Of a stretch of DNA of 64,000 nucleotides, positions 44,922 to 53,882 are shown piece by piece. The stretch comes from Vibrio sp. STUT-A11. GTDB taxonomy: Bacteria > Pseudomonadota > Gammaproteobacteria > Enterobacterales > Vibrionaceae. The stretch covers positions 2,790,001 through 2,854,000 of the forward strand of contig NZ_AP026763.1 in NCBI RefSeq assembly GCF_026000435.1. Reading direction: 5' to 3'. Below the pieces are notes generated by a model. It did not search any database, was not told the DNA's origin, and worked only from the letters and a program-made list of their open reading frames with translations. How positions within the stretch are numbered: position 1 is the stretch's first letter; each line of letters starts with the position of its first letter. The position numbers were made by a program, and so were the translations under genes.

Positions 44922-46661
44922 CTACTTCGCTTCAATGTGATCAATCATCAGTTGCAGAGATTGATTGCCTCGGAATTCGTTCACGTCCAGCTTATAGGCT
45001 AAGCGCACCGTTTTGACGGAGGCGTCCGGCCAGCGTCGCAAATCAACATTGAACGCAATACCATCAATCATCACGTTGGTTGGATGACCTTTATGCAGTG
45101 GCTCTAACATCAGTTTCAGGTGTTTTTCGCCCACGAGTTTTTGATGTAATACTTTAAACTCACCATCAAAAACCGGTTCAGGGAACGCCTGACCAAATGG
45201 GCCACCAGCACGCAGCAACTCAGCAACATGCATGGAGAACTCTTCTGGCTTAAGTTCGCCATCAGACAGAATCACACCTTTTAGCGCGGCATCATCAAGT
45301 TCTTGCTTCACCACTTCGTCGAATAAACGACTAAAACGCTCAAAGTCCTGCTCTTTAATGGTTAATCCGGCCGCCATCGCGTGGCCACCGAACTTGATGA
45401 TCAAGCCCGGGTTTTGCGTATCGATAAAATCGAGTGCATCGCGCATGTGCAGACCGGGAATCGAACGGCAAGAACCTTTGATCGTCCCTTCACCGCCATC
45501 AGCAAACGCGATCACCGGGCGATGAAACTTCTCTTTGATACGCGAGGCAAGAATACCAATCACACCCTGATGCCAGTCGCGTTGAAACAGAGCCAAACCG
45601 TAGGGTAGCTCACTGTTCTCACCAAACTGCAGGCGTTCACAAAAGGCCATCGCCTCCTGCTTCATCCCTTCCTCGATCTCTTTGCGGGTTTGGTTGAGAC
45701 CATCAAGTTCATTGGCCATTCGGCGTGCAGCATGGATGTTATTACACATCAGTAACTCAACCCCGAAAGACATGTCATCCAAACGACCTGCCGCGTTAAT
45801 CCGCGGACCAAGAGCAAAGCCAAAGTCAGACGCCACCAGACGGCGGGCATCACGCTTGGCGACTTCAATCAGAGCCTGAATCCCCGGCCGCGCTTTACCA
45901 GCACGAATGCGCTGTAAGCCTTGATGAACCAGAATGCGGTTATTTTCATCCAGCGGCACGACATCCGCAACGGTGCCTAACGCAACCAGATCAATCAGTT
46001 CCATCAGTTTTGGCTCTTGTATTCCTTGCTCGGCAAACCAGTTCAGTTTGCGCATGTGCACACACAACGCCATCATCAGATAGAACGCAACCCCAACCCC
46101 TGCTAAAGCTTTGGATGGAAACGCGCAGCTTTCCAGGTTTGGGTTCACCATGGCATCCACATCTGGAAGTACTTGTCCTGGCAAGTGATGGTCGGTAACC
46201 AGTACCGTAATGCCATTTTCTTTCGCATAACGAACCCCTTCAATCGACGAGACCCCGTTGTCCACGGTCATGATCATCTCAGCGCCAAGTTCCAGAGCTT
46301 GATCTACCACTTCCGGGCTCAAACCGTATCCGTCTTCAAAACGGTTTGGTACTAAGTAATCCACATTGGCACTACCTAACATGCGCAGTGCCAGCACAGA
46401 CAACGCAGAACTGGTCGCGCCATCGGCGTCAAAATCGCCGACGATTATAATGCGCTTTTGTTCCTGAATCGCCTGGAATAACAGTGCCACTGCTTGCTCA
46501 ATACCACCCAATTTTTGATACGAGTGTAAACCACGCGCTGAGGTTTCCAGCTGTGCCATATCCGTGATGCCACGATTGATATAGATGCGCTTCAAAATTG
46601 GGGGGATGGAATCCGGCAGCAGGGAAAGATCCGGCTCCGGACGTCGTTGAATTTCTATCAT
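44922..46661 (-). CDS. recJ: Single-stranded-DNA-specific exonuclease RecJ
   Basis: This 5'-3' exonuclease works in RecF-pathway recombination, base excision and mismatch repair. The 579 residues show DHH-family motifs VGDFDADGATSSAL, TVDNGVSS, VTDHHLPG and FGGHAMAAGLTI, followed by the C-terminal OB domain. It is part of the xerD-dsbC-recJ-prfB-lysS run on the minus strand; the gap to prfB is about 160 bp, with a weak spacer of no obvious content. Confidence 0.97.
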   Translation of the reverse strand: MIEIQRRPEPDLSLLPDSIPPILKRIYINRGITDMAQLETSARGLHSYQKLGGIEQAVALLFQAIQEQKRIIIVGDFDADGATSSALSVLALRMLGSANVDYLVPNRFEDGYGLSPEVVDQALELGAEMIMTVDNGVSSIEGVRYAKENGITVLVTDHHLPGQVLPDVDAMVNPNLESCAFPSKALAGVGVAFYLMMALCVHMRKLNWFAEQGIQEPKLMELIDLVALGTVADVVPLDENNRILVHQGLQRIRAGKARPGIQALIEVAKRDARRLVASDFGFALGPRINAAGRLDDMSFGVELLMCNNIHAARRMANELDGLNQTRKEIEEGMKQEAMAFCERLQFGENSELPYGLALFQRDWHQGVIGILASRIKEKFHRPVIAFADGGEGTIKGSCRSIPGLHMRDALDFIDTQNPGLIIKFGGHAMAAGLTIKEQDFERFSRLFDEVVKQELDDAALKGVILSDGELKPEEFSMHVAELLRAGGPFGQAFPEPVFDGEFKVLHQKLVGEKHLKLMLEPLHKGHPTNVMIDGIAFNVDLRRWPDASVKTVRLAYKLDVNEFRGNQSLQLMIDHIEAK

Positions 46662-46705
46662 GCTTGAAAAGAGCCAGCGGTACTGCTGGCTCTGCTCCTA
46701 AAGGA

Positions 46706-47494
46706 TTATTGTTGCTTTAAACGGTTTAGTAGATCGGCTGGAGGCAGATAGCCGCCCACCATTTCACCGCCTGGCAGGAAGATGGCAGGTGTACCAGAAA
46801 TACCAAGTTGTCGACCTACATTGTAGTGTGCCTGAACCGTTTCTTTACACTGATTCAAGTCCTTCGCAGGGTTGTCGAAAGTACGATTTACTTTCGCATT
46901 GTGGATAGCAGCTTTCGGATCCTCTGCACACCATATTGTTGCCATTTGATCAGCAACTGGCCCTGTCGCGCCTTGACGTGGGTACGCCATGTAACGTACG
47001 GTAATGCCTAAGTCATTGTAACCCTGCATTTGATTGTGCAGACGCACACAGTATCCGCAGGTAATATCGGTAAATACGGTCACCACATACTTCTCATTAT
47101 CAGCCTTGAACTCAATCATGCTGTCAGAAAATTCTGCAATCTTCGCAGCATTGAGTGGTGCCTGACGCTCAGCCAGCACATCTTTATAACCACCATTTTC
47201 ATCAATCGCGTATAGTGTACCTGCAATAAAATGATTGCCATCATTTGAAGCAAACAAAACCCCACCATTGGTTTGAATTTCTAACAAACCGGTGACGTCT
47301 GAAGGCTGGATATCAACTATGGATAATCCTAATTTTGAAAATTTTGCTTTTAGTGCAGCTTCATCAAAGTTTTGTTGTGCCGTAGAGGCAACTTGTTGTG
47401 CAGGAGTTTCCGTTTTAGCCTGACTTTCTTCCGCCCCACAAGCGGTAACAAAAAAGGGTAAAGTCAGCAGAGTTAGTCGGCGTAATACGCTCAT
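46706..47494 (-). CDS. dsbC: Thiol:disulfide interchange protein DsbC, predicted lipoprotein
   Basis: This is a periplasmic disulfide isomerase kept reduced by DsbD. The 262-residue protein has an N-terminal dimerisation domain and a thioredoxin domain with the CGYC active site (ITCGYCVRLHNQM) and the second cysteine pair (IWCAEDP ... LNQC). I start at ATG 47494 with an AAGGTGA ribosome binding site; upstream codons are an accidental extension. The signal sequence ends LPFFVTAC, a lipobox-like cysteine at residue 19, unlike the soluble E. coli protein. It lies about 60 bp after xerD. Confidence 0.95.
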   Translation of the reverse strand: MSVLRRLTLLTLPFFVTACGAEESQAKTETPAQQVASTAQQNFDEAALKAKFSKLGLSIVDIQPSDVTGLLEIQTNGGVLFASNDGNHFIAGTLYAIDENGGYKDVLAERQAPLNAAKIAEFSDSMIEFKADNEKYVVTVFTDITCGYCVRLHNQMQGYNDLGITVRYMAYPRQGATGPVADQMATIWCAEDPKAAIHNAKVNRTFDNPAKDLNQCKETVQAHYNVGRQLGISGTPAIFLPGGEMVGGYLPPADLLNRLKQQ

Positions 47495-47553
47495 TAAAAT
47501 CACCTTAAAAATACGTTCTTTCATCCATGAGACCAGGATGGATACAACCATCA

Positions 47554-48471
47554 TTATGCTCTTGGGTGGTGTTGACTGTGGATCTGCTTCAATCGCTCAG
47601 TCGCCACGTGAGTATAAATTTGCGTAGTCGATAAGTCACTATGCCCTAACAGCATCTGTACGACCCTGAGATCTGCGCCATAGTTCAGTAAATGTGTTGC
47701 AAACGCGTGGCGAAGCACATGCGGCGATAACTGTTCGGTATCGATCTCCGCAATCACAGCATAGTATTTAATTCGATGCCAGAACGTTTGACGAGTCATT
47801 TGCCGGGCACGCTTACTTGGAAAAACCACATCCGAAGAGGTCTCTCCCAGCAGTGCTGGCCGACCTTGCTGAATAAAGGTTTCAATCCAGTCCACGGCGT
47901 TTTCCCCCATCGGTACCAAGCGCTCTTTTCCGCCTTTACCCGTTACGCGAACCACACCCTGACGCAAACTGACATTTTCCATCGTCAGACTCACCAATTC
48001 AGTCACACGAAGTCCAGTTGCGTAAAGTAACTCTAGCATCGCTTTATCTCGCAACTCCACAGGGTCATTCGGATCAGGCGCATCCAATAATGCATCAACC
48101 TGTTCTTCGCTGATATCTTTCGGCAAACGCTGCGGGAGCTTAGGGCTGACCAACAAGGCGCTGGGATCATCAGCACGTACTTTTTCACGATGAAGATACT
48201 GAAACAGACGACGAATGGCCGATAGCATTCGGGCACGGGAAGTCTGTTTGTAATCCAAATCAACTAAGTAGCTCTGGTACTCTTGAAGCCCCGATAAGCT
48301 GATAAAATCAAGACGGTAACGCTGTTGCTCCATCCATGTGAGCAGTTTGATCAGATCATTTCGGTATGAAGCTAAGGTGTTCTCAGACAGTCCACGCTCC
48401 ATCCACATCGCGTCTAAGAATTGCTCCACAAAGGCAAAGTCTTGTTGATTGACAGGCAGTTGTGCTGTCAT
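47554..48471 (-). CDS. xerD: Tyrosine recombinase XerD
   Basis: Together with XerC this protein resolves chromosome dimers at dif sites under FtsK control. The 305-residue length is normal. The N-terminal SAM-like domain (LSENTLASYRNDL) is followed by the catalytic residues in ATGLRVTELVSL (Arg), GKGGKERLVP (Lys), SPHVLRHAFATHLL (His/Arg), LGHSD (His) and the nucleophile in TTQIYTHV. It begins the xerD-dsbC-recJ group and is divergent from fldB. Confidence 0.97.
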   Translation of the reverse strand: MTAQLPVNQQDFAFVEQFLDAMWMERGLSENTLASYRNDLIKLLTWMEQQRYRLDFISLSGLQEYQSYLVDLDYKQTSRARMLSAIRRLFQYLHREKVRADDPSALLVSPKLPQRLPKDISEEQVDALLDAPDPNDPVELRDKAMLELLYATGLRVTELVSLTMENVSLRQGVVRVTGKGGKERLVPMGENAVDWIETFIQQGRPALLGETSSDVVFPSKRARQMTRQTFWHRIKYYAVIAEIDTEQLSPHVLRHAFATHLLNYGADLRVVQMLLGHSDLSTTQIYTHVATERLKQIHSQHHPRA

Positions 48472-48638
48472 TCGCGCTTCCTTTTTTATTTTTCTATAAC
48501 CCCTGAGGGTAAGGCAGCCCCAGTTTGAATGCCATAAAAAATTAGCTTAGTAAGAGATTCTCCACGATATTCGCTGCATTCACAGGCGGTTTAAGGTTAA
48601 AATCCTCCACAACAGCAACATAAAATACGACGAATATA

Positions 48639-49157
48639 ATGAAAATCGGACTCTTTTACGGCTCTACGACCTGTTATACCGAAATGGCAGCAGAGAAAAT
48701 TCGTTCCATCATTGGAGAAGATCTTGTCGACATTCACAATGTGAAAGAGACACCGCTAGCTTTGATGGCAGACTACGATTTATTGCTCATTGGTATTTCC
48801 ACCTGGGACTTTGGTGAAATCCAAGAGGACTGGAGTGCCATTTGGCAAGACATCGCAACAACGCCATTAAAAGGGAAAGTGGTGGCATTATTTGGCCTGG
48901 GTGATCAGGAAGGCTACGGTGAATGGTACCTGGATGCCATGGGTCTGCTCCATGATGAACTGAAAGCAACAGGCGCACAATTTATCGGCTACTGGCCTAA
49001 TCAAGGCTATGAGTTCGAGGCATCTAAAGCACTGACCGAAGATGGCAGCCAGTTTGTAGGCCTGGCATTAGATGAAGATTCTCAGTACGACTTGAGTGAC
49101 GAACGCATTGAGAAATGGTGTGAGCAAGTGCTGGTCGAGTTCCACGATACATTGTAA
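48639..49157 (+). CDS. fldB: Flavodoxin FldB
   Basis: This is an FMN-binding electron carrier of 172 residues. The FMN phosphate loop (GLFYGSTTCYTEMAAEKI), the 60s loop (GISTWDFGEIQEDW) and FGLGDQEGYGEWYLDAMG are clear. FldB rather than FldA is supported by TCYTE in place of TGNTE and by the conserved position divergent from xerD. It ends at a strong terminator shared with brnQ. Confidence 0.95.
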   Translation: MKIGLFYGSTTCYTEMAAEKIRSIIGEDLVDIHNVKETPLALMADYDLLLIGISTWDFGEIQEDWSAIWQDIATTPLKGKVVALFGLGDQEGYGEWYLDAMGLLHDELKATGAQFIGYWPNQGYEFEASKALTEDGSQFVGLALDEDSQYDLSDERIEKWCEQVLVEFHDTL

Positions 49158-49191
49158 TCAGCTATTTGATGTTCCGCTTCGCAGAAAAAAC

Positions 49192-49221
49192 AAAGCCCGA
49201 TGAATGACTTCATCGGGCTTT
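49192..49221. terminator. Bidirectional terminator between fldB and brnQ
   Basis: The stem aaagcccgatgaa/ttcatcgggcttt with a 4-base loop is followed by tt and gtta. Confidence 0.9.
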
Positions 49222-49244
49222 TTGTTATTCGTCGCTCAGCGAAC

Positions 49245-50555
49245 TTACGCTATTTCTTCTACCATTTCATTTTTAGGTTTAGAAATAAAGAACATACAAA
49301 CGATCGCAGCAAGCGTTGGTAGAACCCAACCCATACCGATTTCAAACAGAGGCAGCATATTGAACGCAGAAACATCCATACCTGCTACTTTTGCTGCATC
49401 TAGTAACGCAAACAACAAAGAAACAAGCAGTACTGCACGGTAAGCAAAGCGAGTGTTAGGCAGTTTGCTACGCACAAACGTTAACGCTACCAATGCAATC
49501 GCGACAGGATACAGTGCAAACAACACAGGAACAGACAAAGAAATCAACTGCGCAAGACCCACGTTGGCAACCAACGCACACACAGAACCGTTAACCAGTA
49601 CCCAGTGCTTGTAAGACAGCGATGTTTTAGAGCTGAAGAAATCAGAACACGCCGAGATAAGGCCGATAGCCGTGGTTAAACATGCCAGTAAGACGATCAC
49701 AGAAAGAACGATTTGACCATAAGGACCAAACAGTGCCTGAACGTATTGGCTCAGAACCAAACCACCGTTGTCTGCGCCCGCAGCAACCGATGCACTGGTA
49801 GCACCTAAATAGAACAGTGAAATGTACACGAACGCCAGACCTGCCGCTGCAATACAGCCAGCAAAAATCAGGTATTTCGTTGTTGCTGCGCGCTCTGTAA
49901 TGCCTTTACCACGAAGCGCATCTACCATAAGCATACCGAACATCAGTGACGCGAAGGTATCCATGGTGTTGTAACCTTCTAGAAAGCCTTTGGTCAGTGG
50001 TTGAGTTAAGTACTCACCTGTTGCACCGATCATTTCACCCTGAGGATCAATAAACACAGCGAGAGCCAGGACAATCAGACCAACAAACAAGACAGGAGTC
50101 AGTACTTTACCTATCAGGTCGATCAAGCGTCCCTGGAACCATGAAAATAGCATCGCAACGACAAAAAAGATCACGGAGAAAGCGGTCAGGTTTGTTTGAG
50201 AGGCTTCAATAAAAAATGGCTTAATGGCCATCTCATAAGCGACCAGGCCTGTACGAGGAGCAGCAAATGCCGGACCAATAATAATGAAAATCAGAGCCGC
50301 CATCACAACCGCCGCTTTTTTCGGCAGGTCTTGTGTTAAATGATCCCAAGTTCCGCCTGCCACAGCAATAGCAACGATAGTAATAAGAGGTAAACCTACC
50401 GCTGTTAGCAAGAAACCGAACATAGCTGGCATGAGGTTTTCACCGGCCAATTGGCCAGCCAGCGGTGGAAAGATGATGTTGCCAGCACCTAAAAAGAACG
50501 CAAACAGCATAAAGCCGATTGCGATAATATCTGTTAGTTTTAACGTCTGTTTCAC
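49245..50555 (-). CDS. brnQ: Branched-chain amino acid transport system II carrier protein
   Basis: This is a sodium-coupled inner-membrane symporter for leucine, isoleucine and valine (LIVCS family). It has about 12 transmembrane helices and the N-terminal signature IAIGFMLFAFFLGAGNIIFPP. I start at GTG 50555, with AAGGGG 6 bp upstream, giving 436 residues. The frame is open for 14 codons further to an ATG without a ribosome binding site. It stands alone between its terminator and a divergent gap to trmN6. Confidence 0.93.
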   Translation of the reverse strand: MKQTLKLTDIIAIGFMLFAFFLGAGNIIFPPLAGQLAGENLMPAMFGFLLTAVGLPLITIVAIAVAGGTWDHLTQDLPKKAAVVMAALIFIIIGPAFAAPRTGLVAYEMAIKPFFIEASQTNLTAFSVIFFVVAMLFSWFQGRLIDLIGKVLTPVLFVGLIVLALAVFIDPQGEMIGATGEYLTQPLTKGFLEGYNTMDTFASLMFGMLMVDALRGKGITERAATTKYLIFAGCIAAAGLAFVYISLFYLGATSASVAAGADNGGLVLSQYVQALFGPYGQIVLSVIVLLACLTTAIGLISACSDFFSSKTSLSYKHWVLVNGSVCALVANVGLAQLISLSVPVLFALYPVAIALVALTFVRSKLPNTRFAYRAVLLVSLLFALLDAAKVAGMDVSAFNMLPLFEIGMGWVLPTLAAIVCMFFISKPKNEMVEEIA

Positions 50556-50883
50556 AGATACCCCTTGTCTAAAAATGTGTGAATGTTGTGTATGCATCGA
50601 CCACTTATTGAGTCTTTGTTATTAACAGGTACTCGTGGTTCAATCTAAAAATAGCGCCGCATAATGACGAAAGAATCATCATTTGGCAACCTGCGAGGGA
50701 AAAACACCATATTAATTTATGTTTAGAACAAAAAACCAGTTAATCTAACCAGTACAAAGAAAAAAACTAGAAATTTATCTCGATCAAATAACGATACAAT
50801 TTACTAACCTACAAAATAACAAACCAAACAATTAATAAACATCAGATGAAAGCACTGAAATATAGAGCATATATGAAATAATT
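50556..50883. other. Divergent intergenic region brnQ/trmN6
   Basis: This AT-rich gap of about 328 bp is expected to hold both promoters. I saw no repeat, convincing operator or small ORF in it. Confidence 0.4.
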
Positions 50884-51603
50884 ATGAACGGTGGGAAATT
50901 TAAAACTAAGAGCTTCAAGTTTAAGCGTTTTTTCATCGAAGGTGGCGAAAGTGGTATGCCTGTCAGTACCGATGGCGTGATGCTTGGTGCCTGGATTGAA
51001 AGCCCTGAAGATGCTGAGATACTCGATATTGGAACAGGTACTGGCTTGCTGGCATTAATGTGCGCCCAACGTTTTAGCCAGGCTCAGATAACCGCACTGG
51101 ATATTGAAGCAACGGCAATTACTACAGCTTCGAGCAACTTCACTCAATCGCCTTGGAAAGAGAGATTGTGTGTGCTTCACACAGATGTATTGAGCTTCAC
51201 GCCCGCTAAGTTATTTCAGCGAATCATTTGTAACCCGCCCTATTTCAATAGTGGAGAGCAATCCAAACAGAGTCAGCGAGCGACGGCAAGACACACCGAC
51301 TCTCTGCGCCATGACGCCCTGCTTCAACGGTGTTACCAACTGTTAGAAGAAGATGGAAAAGCCAGCTTTGTACTGCCTATCACCGAAGGTGAGCAGTTTA
51401 TTAAATTAGCATTGCAACAAGGTTGGCATTTATCTCGCCTTTGCCGAGTGCAGCCATCAGAGAAAAAGCCAGTGCATCGCTTGTTGTTTGAGTTGGCGAA
51501 GCAGCCTTGCGATACTCAAGAATCACACTTGATCGTTCACTCATCAGACGGATACAGCGACAATTTTGTCCAGCTAACCCGAGAGTTTTATCTTAAGATG
51601 TGA
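50884..51603 (+). CDS. trmN6: tRNA1(Val) (adenine(37)-N6)-methyltransferase
   Basis: This is a SAM-dependent methyltransferase (YfiC family) acting on A37 of tRNA1-Val. The 239 residues have the SAM-binding motif DIGTGTGLLALMCAQR and the catalytic NPPYF motif that marks N6-adenine methyltransferases. It has a weak ribosome binding site. It is adjacent to srmB as in E. coli, though here both face the same way with a 107-bp gap. Confidence 0.94.
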   Translation: MNGGKFKTKSFKFKRFFIEGGESGMPVSTDGVMLGAWIESPEDAEILDIGTGTGLLALMCAQRFSQAQITALDIEATAITTASSNFTQSPWKERLCVLHTDVLSFTPAKLFQRIICNPPYFNSGEQSKQSQRATARHTDSLRHDALLQRCYQLLEEDGKASFVLPITEGEQFIKLALQQGWHLSRLCRVQPSEKKPVHRLLFELAKQPCDTQESHLIVHSSDGYSDNFVQLTREFYLKM

Positions 51604-51710
51604 AATAACATGTGATCCTTATCACCAATCACTTTATAATGTGCGACCTTTTCGTATTTTAAGCTGTTGCGGCGGACCATTAACCAAGCCTTGCTTGTGG
51701 AGAACTCATT

Positions 51711-52934
51711 GTGATCAGAACTTTTGCTGAACTTGATCTAGACCCTAACCTACTTGATGCCATTGAAGATATGGGCTTCGATCGCCCAACAAAAGTCCAG
51801 GCAGAAGCAATCCCACAAGCGCTGGATGGTCGTGACATTCTGGCGTCGGCACCCACTGGTACAGGTAAAACTGCGGCATTCGTACTGCCAGCACTGCAAT
51901 ACCTGCAAGATTTCCCGCGCCGTAAACCTGGACCAGCGCGTATTCTGATCCTAACTCCAACTCGTGAGTTGGCGATGCAGGTAGCGGACCAAGCCCGAGC
52001 ACTGGCGAAAAATACTAAGCTCAATATTTTTACCATCACTGGTGGTGTTCAGTACCAAGAGCACGCCGATATTCTTGCTACCACGCAAGACATCGTTGTT
52101 GCGACACCAGGTCGTCTGCGAGAATATATCGACGCTGAACGCTTCGATTGCCGTGCGATTGAATGGTTAATCCTTGACGAAGCCGACCGCATGCTAGACA
52201 TGGGCTTTGCGCCAACAGTCGATCGTCTATCGAACGAGTGCCGCTGGCGTAAGCAAACTCTTCTATTCTCTGCAACATTAGAAGGCAGAGGCGTTGAAGG
52301 CTTCACGGCTGATCTACTCAAAGAGCCTGCAGAGATCGATGCAAAATCACCACTACGTGAGCGTAAGAAGATCGCACAATGGTATCACCGTGCGGACAAT
52401 GCAGAGCATAAACTCGAGCTACTCAAGCACATCATCACAGAGCAAGCAGAACGTACAATCGTCTTCCTCAAGACGCGCGAACGTCTGGCTGAACTGCGTG
52501 GCCAACTTGAAAGCGCACAGATTCCATGTTCATGGATCCAGGGCGAAATGCCTCAAGATCGTCGTAACAATGCGATTGCACGTTTCCGTGATGGCACAGT
52601 TAACGTCCTGCTTGCAACCGACGTTGCCGCTCGTGGTATCGACCTTCCTGATGTGTCACACGTGATCAACTATGACTTGCCACGTACAGCAGATGTTTAC
52701 CTGCACCGTATTGGTCGTACTGCTCGTGCTGGTAAAAAAGGTAACGCTATCTCAATTGTCGAGGCGCACGACCAGCCAATGATGGATCGCGTCGCTCGTT
52801 ACGTTAAAGAAGACATCAAAGAGCGTTTCATCAAAGAGATGCGTCCAAAACACAAAAAACCGGTGTTTAAGAAGAAAAAGAAAAAAGACGACAAGAAGAA
52901 AACAGCGAAAAAGAAAGTCGCTAAGAAGAAGTAA
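51711..52934 (+). CDS. srmB: DEAD-box RNA helicase SrmB
   Basis: This ATP-dependent RNA helicase assists early 50S subunit assembly. The 407 residues contain the Q motif (FDRPTKVQAEAIPQ), motif I APTGTGKT, Ia PTRELAMQ, motif II LDEADRMLDMG, motif III SATLE and motif VI HRIGRTARAGKKGN. A lysine-rich tail follows (KKKKKDDKKKTAKKK). The start is GTG at 51711 with a TGGAG ribosome binding site. A strong terminator follows. Confidence 0.96.
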   Translation: MIRTFAELDLDPNLLDAIEDMGFDRPTKVQAEAIPQALDGRDILASAPTGTGKTAAFVLPALQYLQDFPRRKPGPARILILTPTRELAMQVADQARALAKNTKLNIFTITGGVQYQEHADILATTQDIVVATPGRLREYIDAERFDCRAIEWLILDEADRMLDMGFAPTVDRLSNECRWRKQTLLFSATLEGRGVEGFTADLLKEPAEIDAKSPLRERKKIAQWYHRADNAEHKLELLKHIITEQAERTIVFLKTRERLAELRGQLESAQIPCSWIQGEMPQDRRNNAIARFRDGTVNVLLATDVAARGIDLPDVSHVINYDLPRTADVYLHRIGRTARAGKKGNAISIVEAHDQPMMDRVARYVKEDIKERFIKEMRPKHKKPVFKKKKKKDDKKKTAKKKVAKKK

Positions 52935-52952
52935 GTTTATACCCAAATAGTG

Positions 52953-52979
52953 AAAGGGTTGGCAATGCCAACCCTTTTT
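52953..52979 (+). terminator. Terminator after srmB
   Basis: The stem aaagggttggc/gccaaccctttt has a tiny loop and a T tract. It can also serve convergent yaaA. Confidence 0.9.
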
Positions 52980-52997
52980 TGTATCCGGAGTTTGAGC

Positions 52998-53774
52998 TTA
53001 GTTCTGCTCTTCGCGTTTGAAAACCAGCTCTGTTGGCGTCGACTCTTCTTCGACGAAGTAGTATCCCGCCGTATCAAACTTAGTCAGGTCAGCGACACTC
53101 TCAATTCGATTTTCGATAATGTAACGCGCCATCATGCCACGCGCTTTTTTAGCGTAGAAGCTGATCACTTTGTATTGACCATTTTTACAATCTTTAAAGA
53201 TTGGCGTGATCACTTGAGCATCAAGGTTCTTTGGTTTCACCGCCTTAAAGTACTCGTTTGATGCCAGGTTAATCAGCACATTATCGCCTTGGGCTACAAT
53301 CGCTTCGTTGAGCTTGTCAGTGATGACATTGCCCCAAAACTGGTACAAGTTAGCTCCTTTGTCGTTGGCAAGCTTAGTACCCATTTCCAGACGATATGGT
53401 TGCATCAAATCTAATGGTTTCAACAAACCATAAAGGCCAGATAGCATACGCAGATGATCTTGAGCGTAATCAAAGTCAGCTTCAGACAAGCTTTCAGCTT
53501 CAAGACCCGTATAAACATCACCTTTGAACGCTAGGATCGCCTGACGTGAGTTTTCAGTCGTGAAAGTTTCACTCCACTCCTGGAATCGACCTACGTTCAA
53601 ATCTGCGATTTTGTCGCTCACCTTCATCAATGATGAGACATCAGCAGGCGTCAGTTTACGGCAAACTTCAATCAGCTGTTTGGAATATTCAATTAACTCA
53701 GGTTGAGTAAACTTTTCCGTTGCTAACGGAGACTCATAATCCAGTGTCTTAGCAGGAGAAACTACGATAAGCAT
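52998..53774 (-). CDS. yaaA: Peroxide stress protein YaaA (DUF328)
   Basis: This is a 258-residue DUF328 protein; in E. coli YaaA lowers free intracellular iron during peroxide stress and binds DNA. Family features are the start LIVVSPAKTLDYES, the GDVYTGLEAESL stretch, LSGLYGLLKPLDLMQPYRLEMGT and the C-terminal KKARGMMARYI. No catalytic chemistry is established. It is monocistronic, downstream of the agcS terminator. Confidence 0.95.
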   Translation of the reverse strand: MLIVVSPAKTLDYESPLATEKFTQPELIEYSKQLIEVCRKLTPADVSSLMKVSDKIADLNVGRFQEWSETFTTENSRQAILAFKGDVYTGLEAESLSEADFDYAQDHLRMLSGLYGLLKPLDLMQPYRLEMGTKLANDKGANLYQFWGNVITDKLNEAIVAQGDNVLINLASNEYFKAVKPKNLDAQVITPIFKDCKNGQYKVISFYAKKARGMMARYIIENRIESVADLTKFDTAGYYFVEEESTPTELVFKREEQN

Positions 53775-53820
53775 GACTTTAACTCTATCCTTTTAATTTT
53801 ATATACCGTTAAGGGTACAA

Positions 53821-53851
53821 AAAAAGCCATGCATTGTCTGCATGGCTTTTT
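53821..53851 (-). terminator. Terminator of the alanine/sodium symporter gene
   Basis: The stem aaaaagccatgca/tgcatggcttttt has a 5-base loop and is T-rich on the minus strand. Confidence 0.9.
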
Positions 53852-53882
53852 GAATCGTGCTGATAGTTTTTAACTATGACAC

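Noticed and set aside
52935..52946. Possible arm of the tatacccaa repeat after srmB
   Set aside because: Only about 11 bases match the arm, too short to separate from chance.
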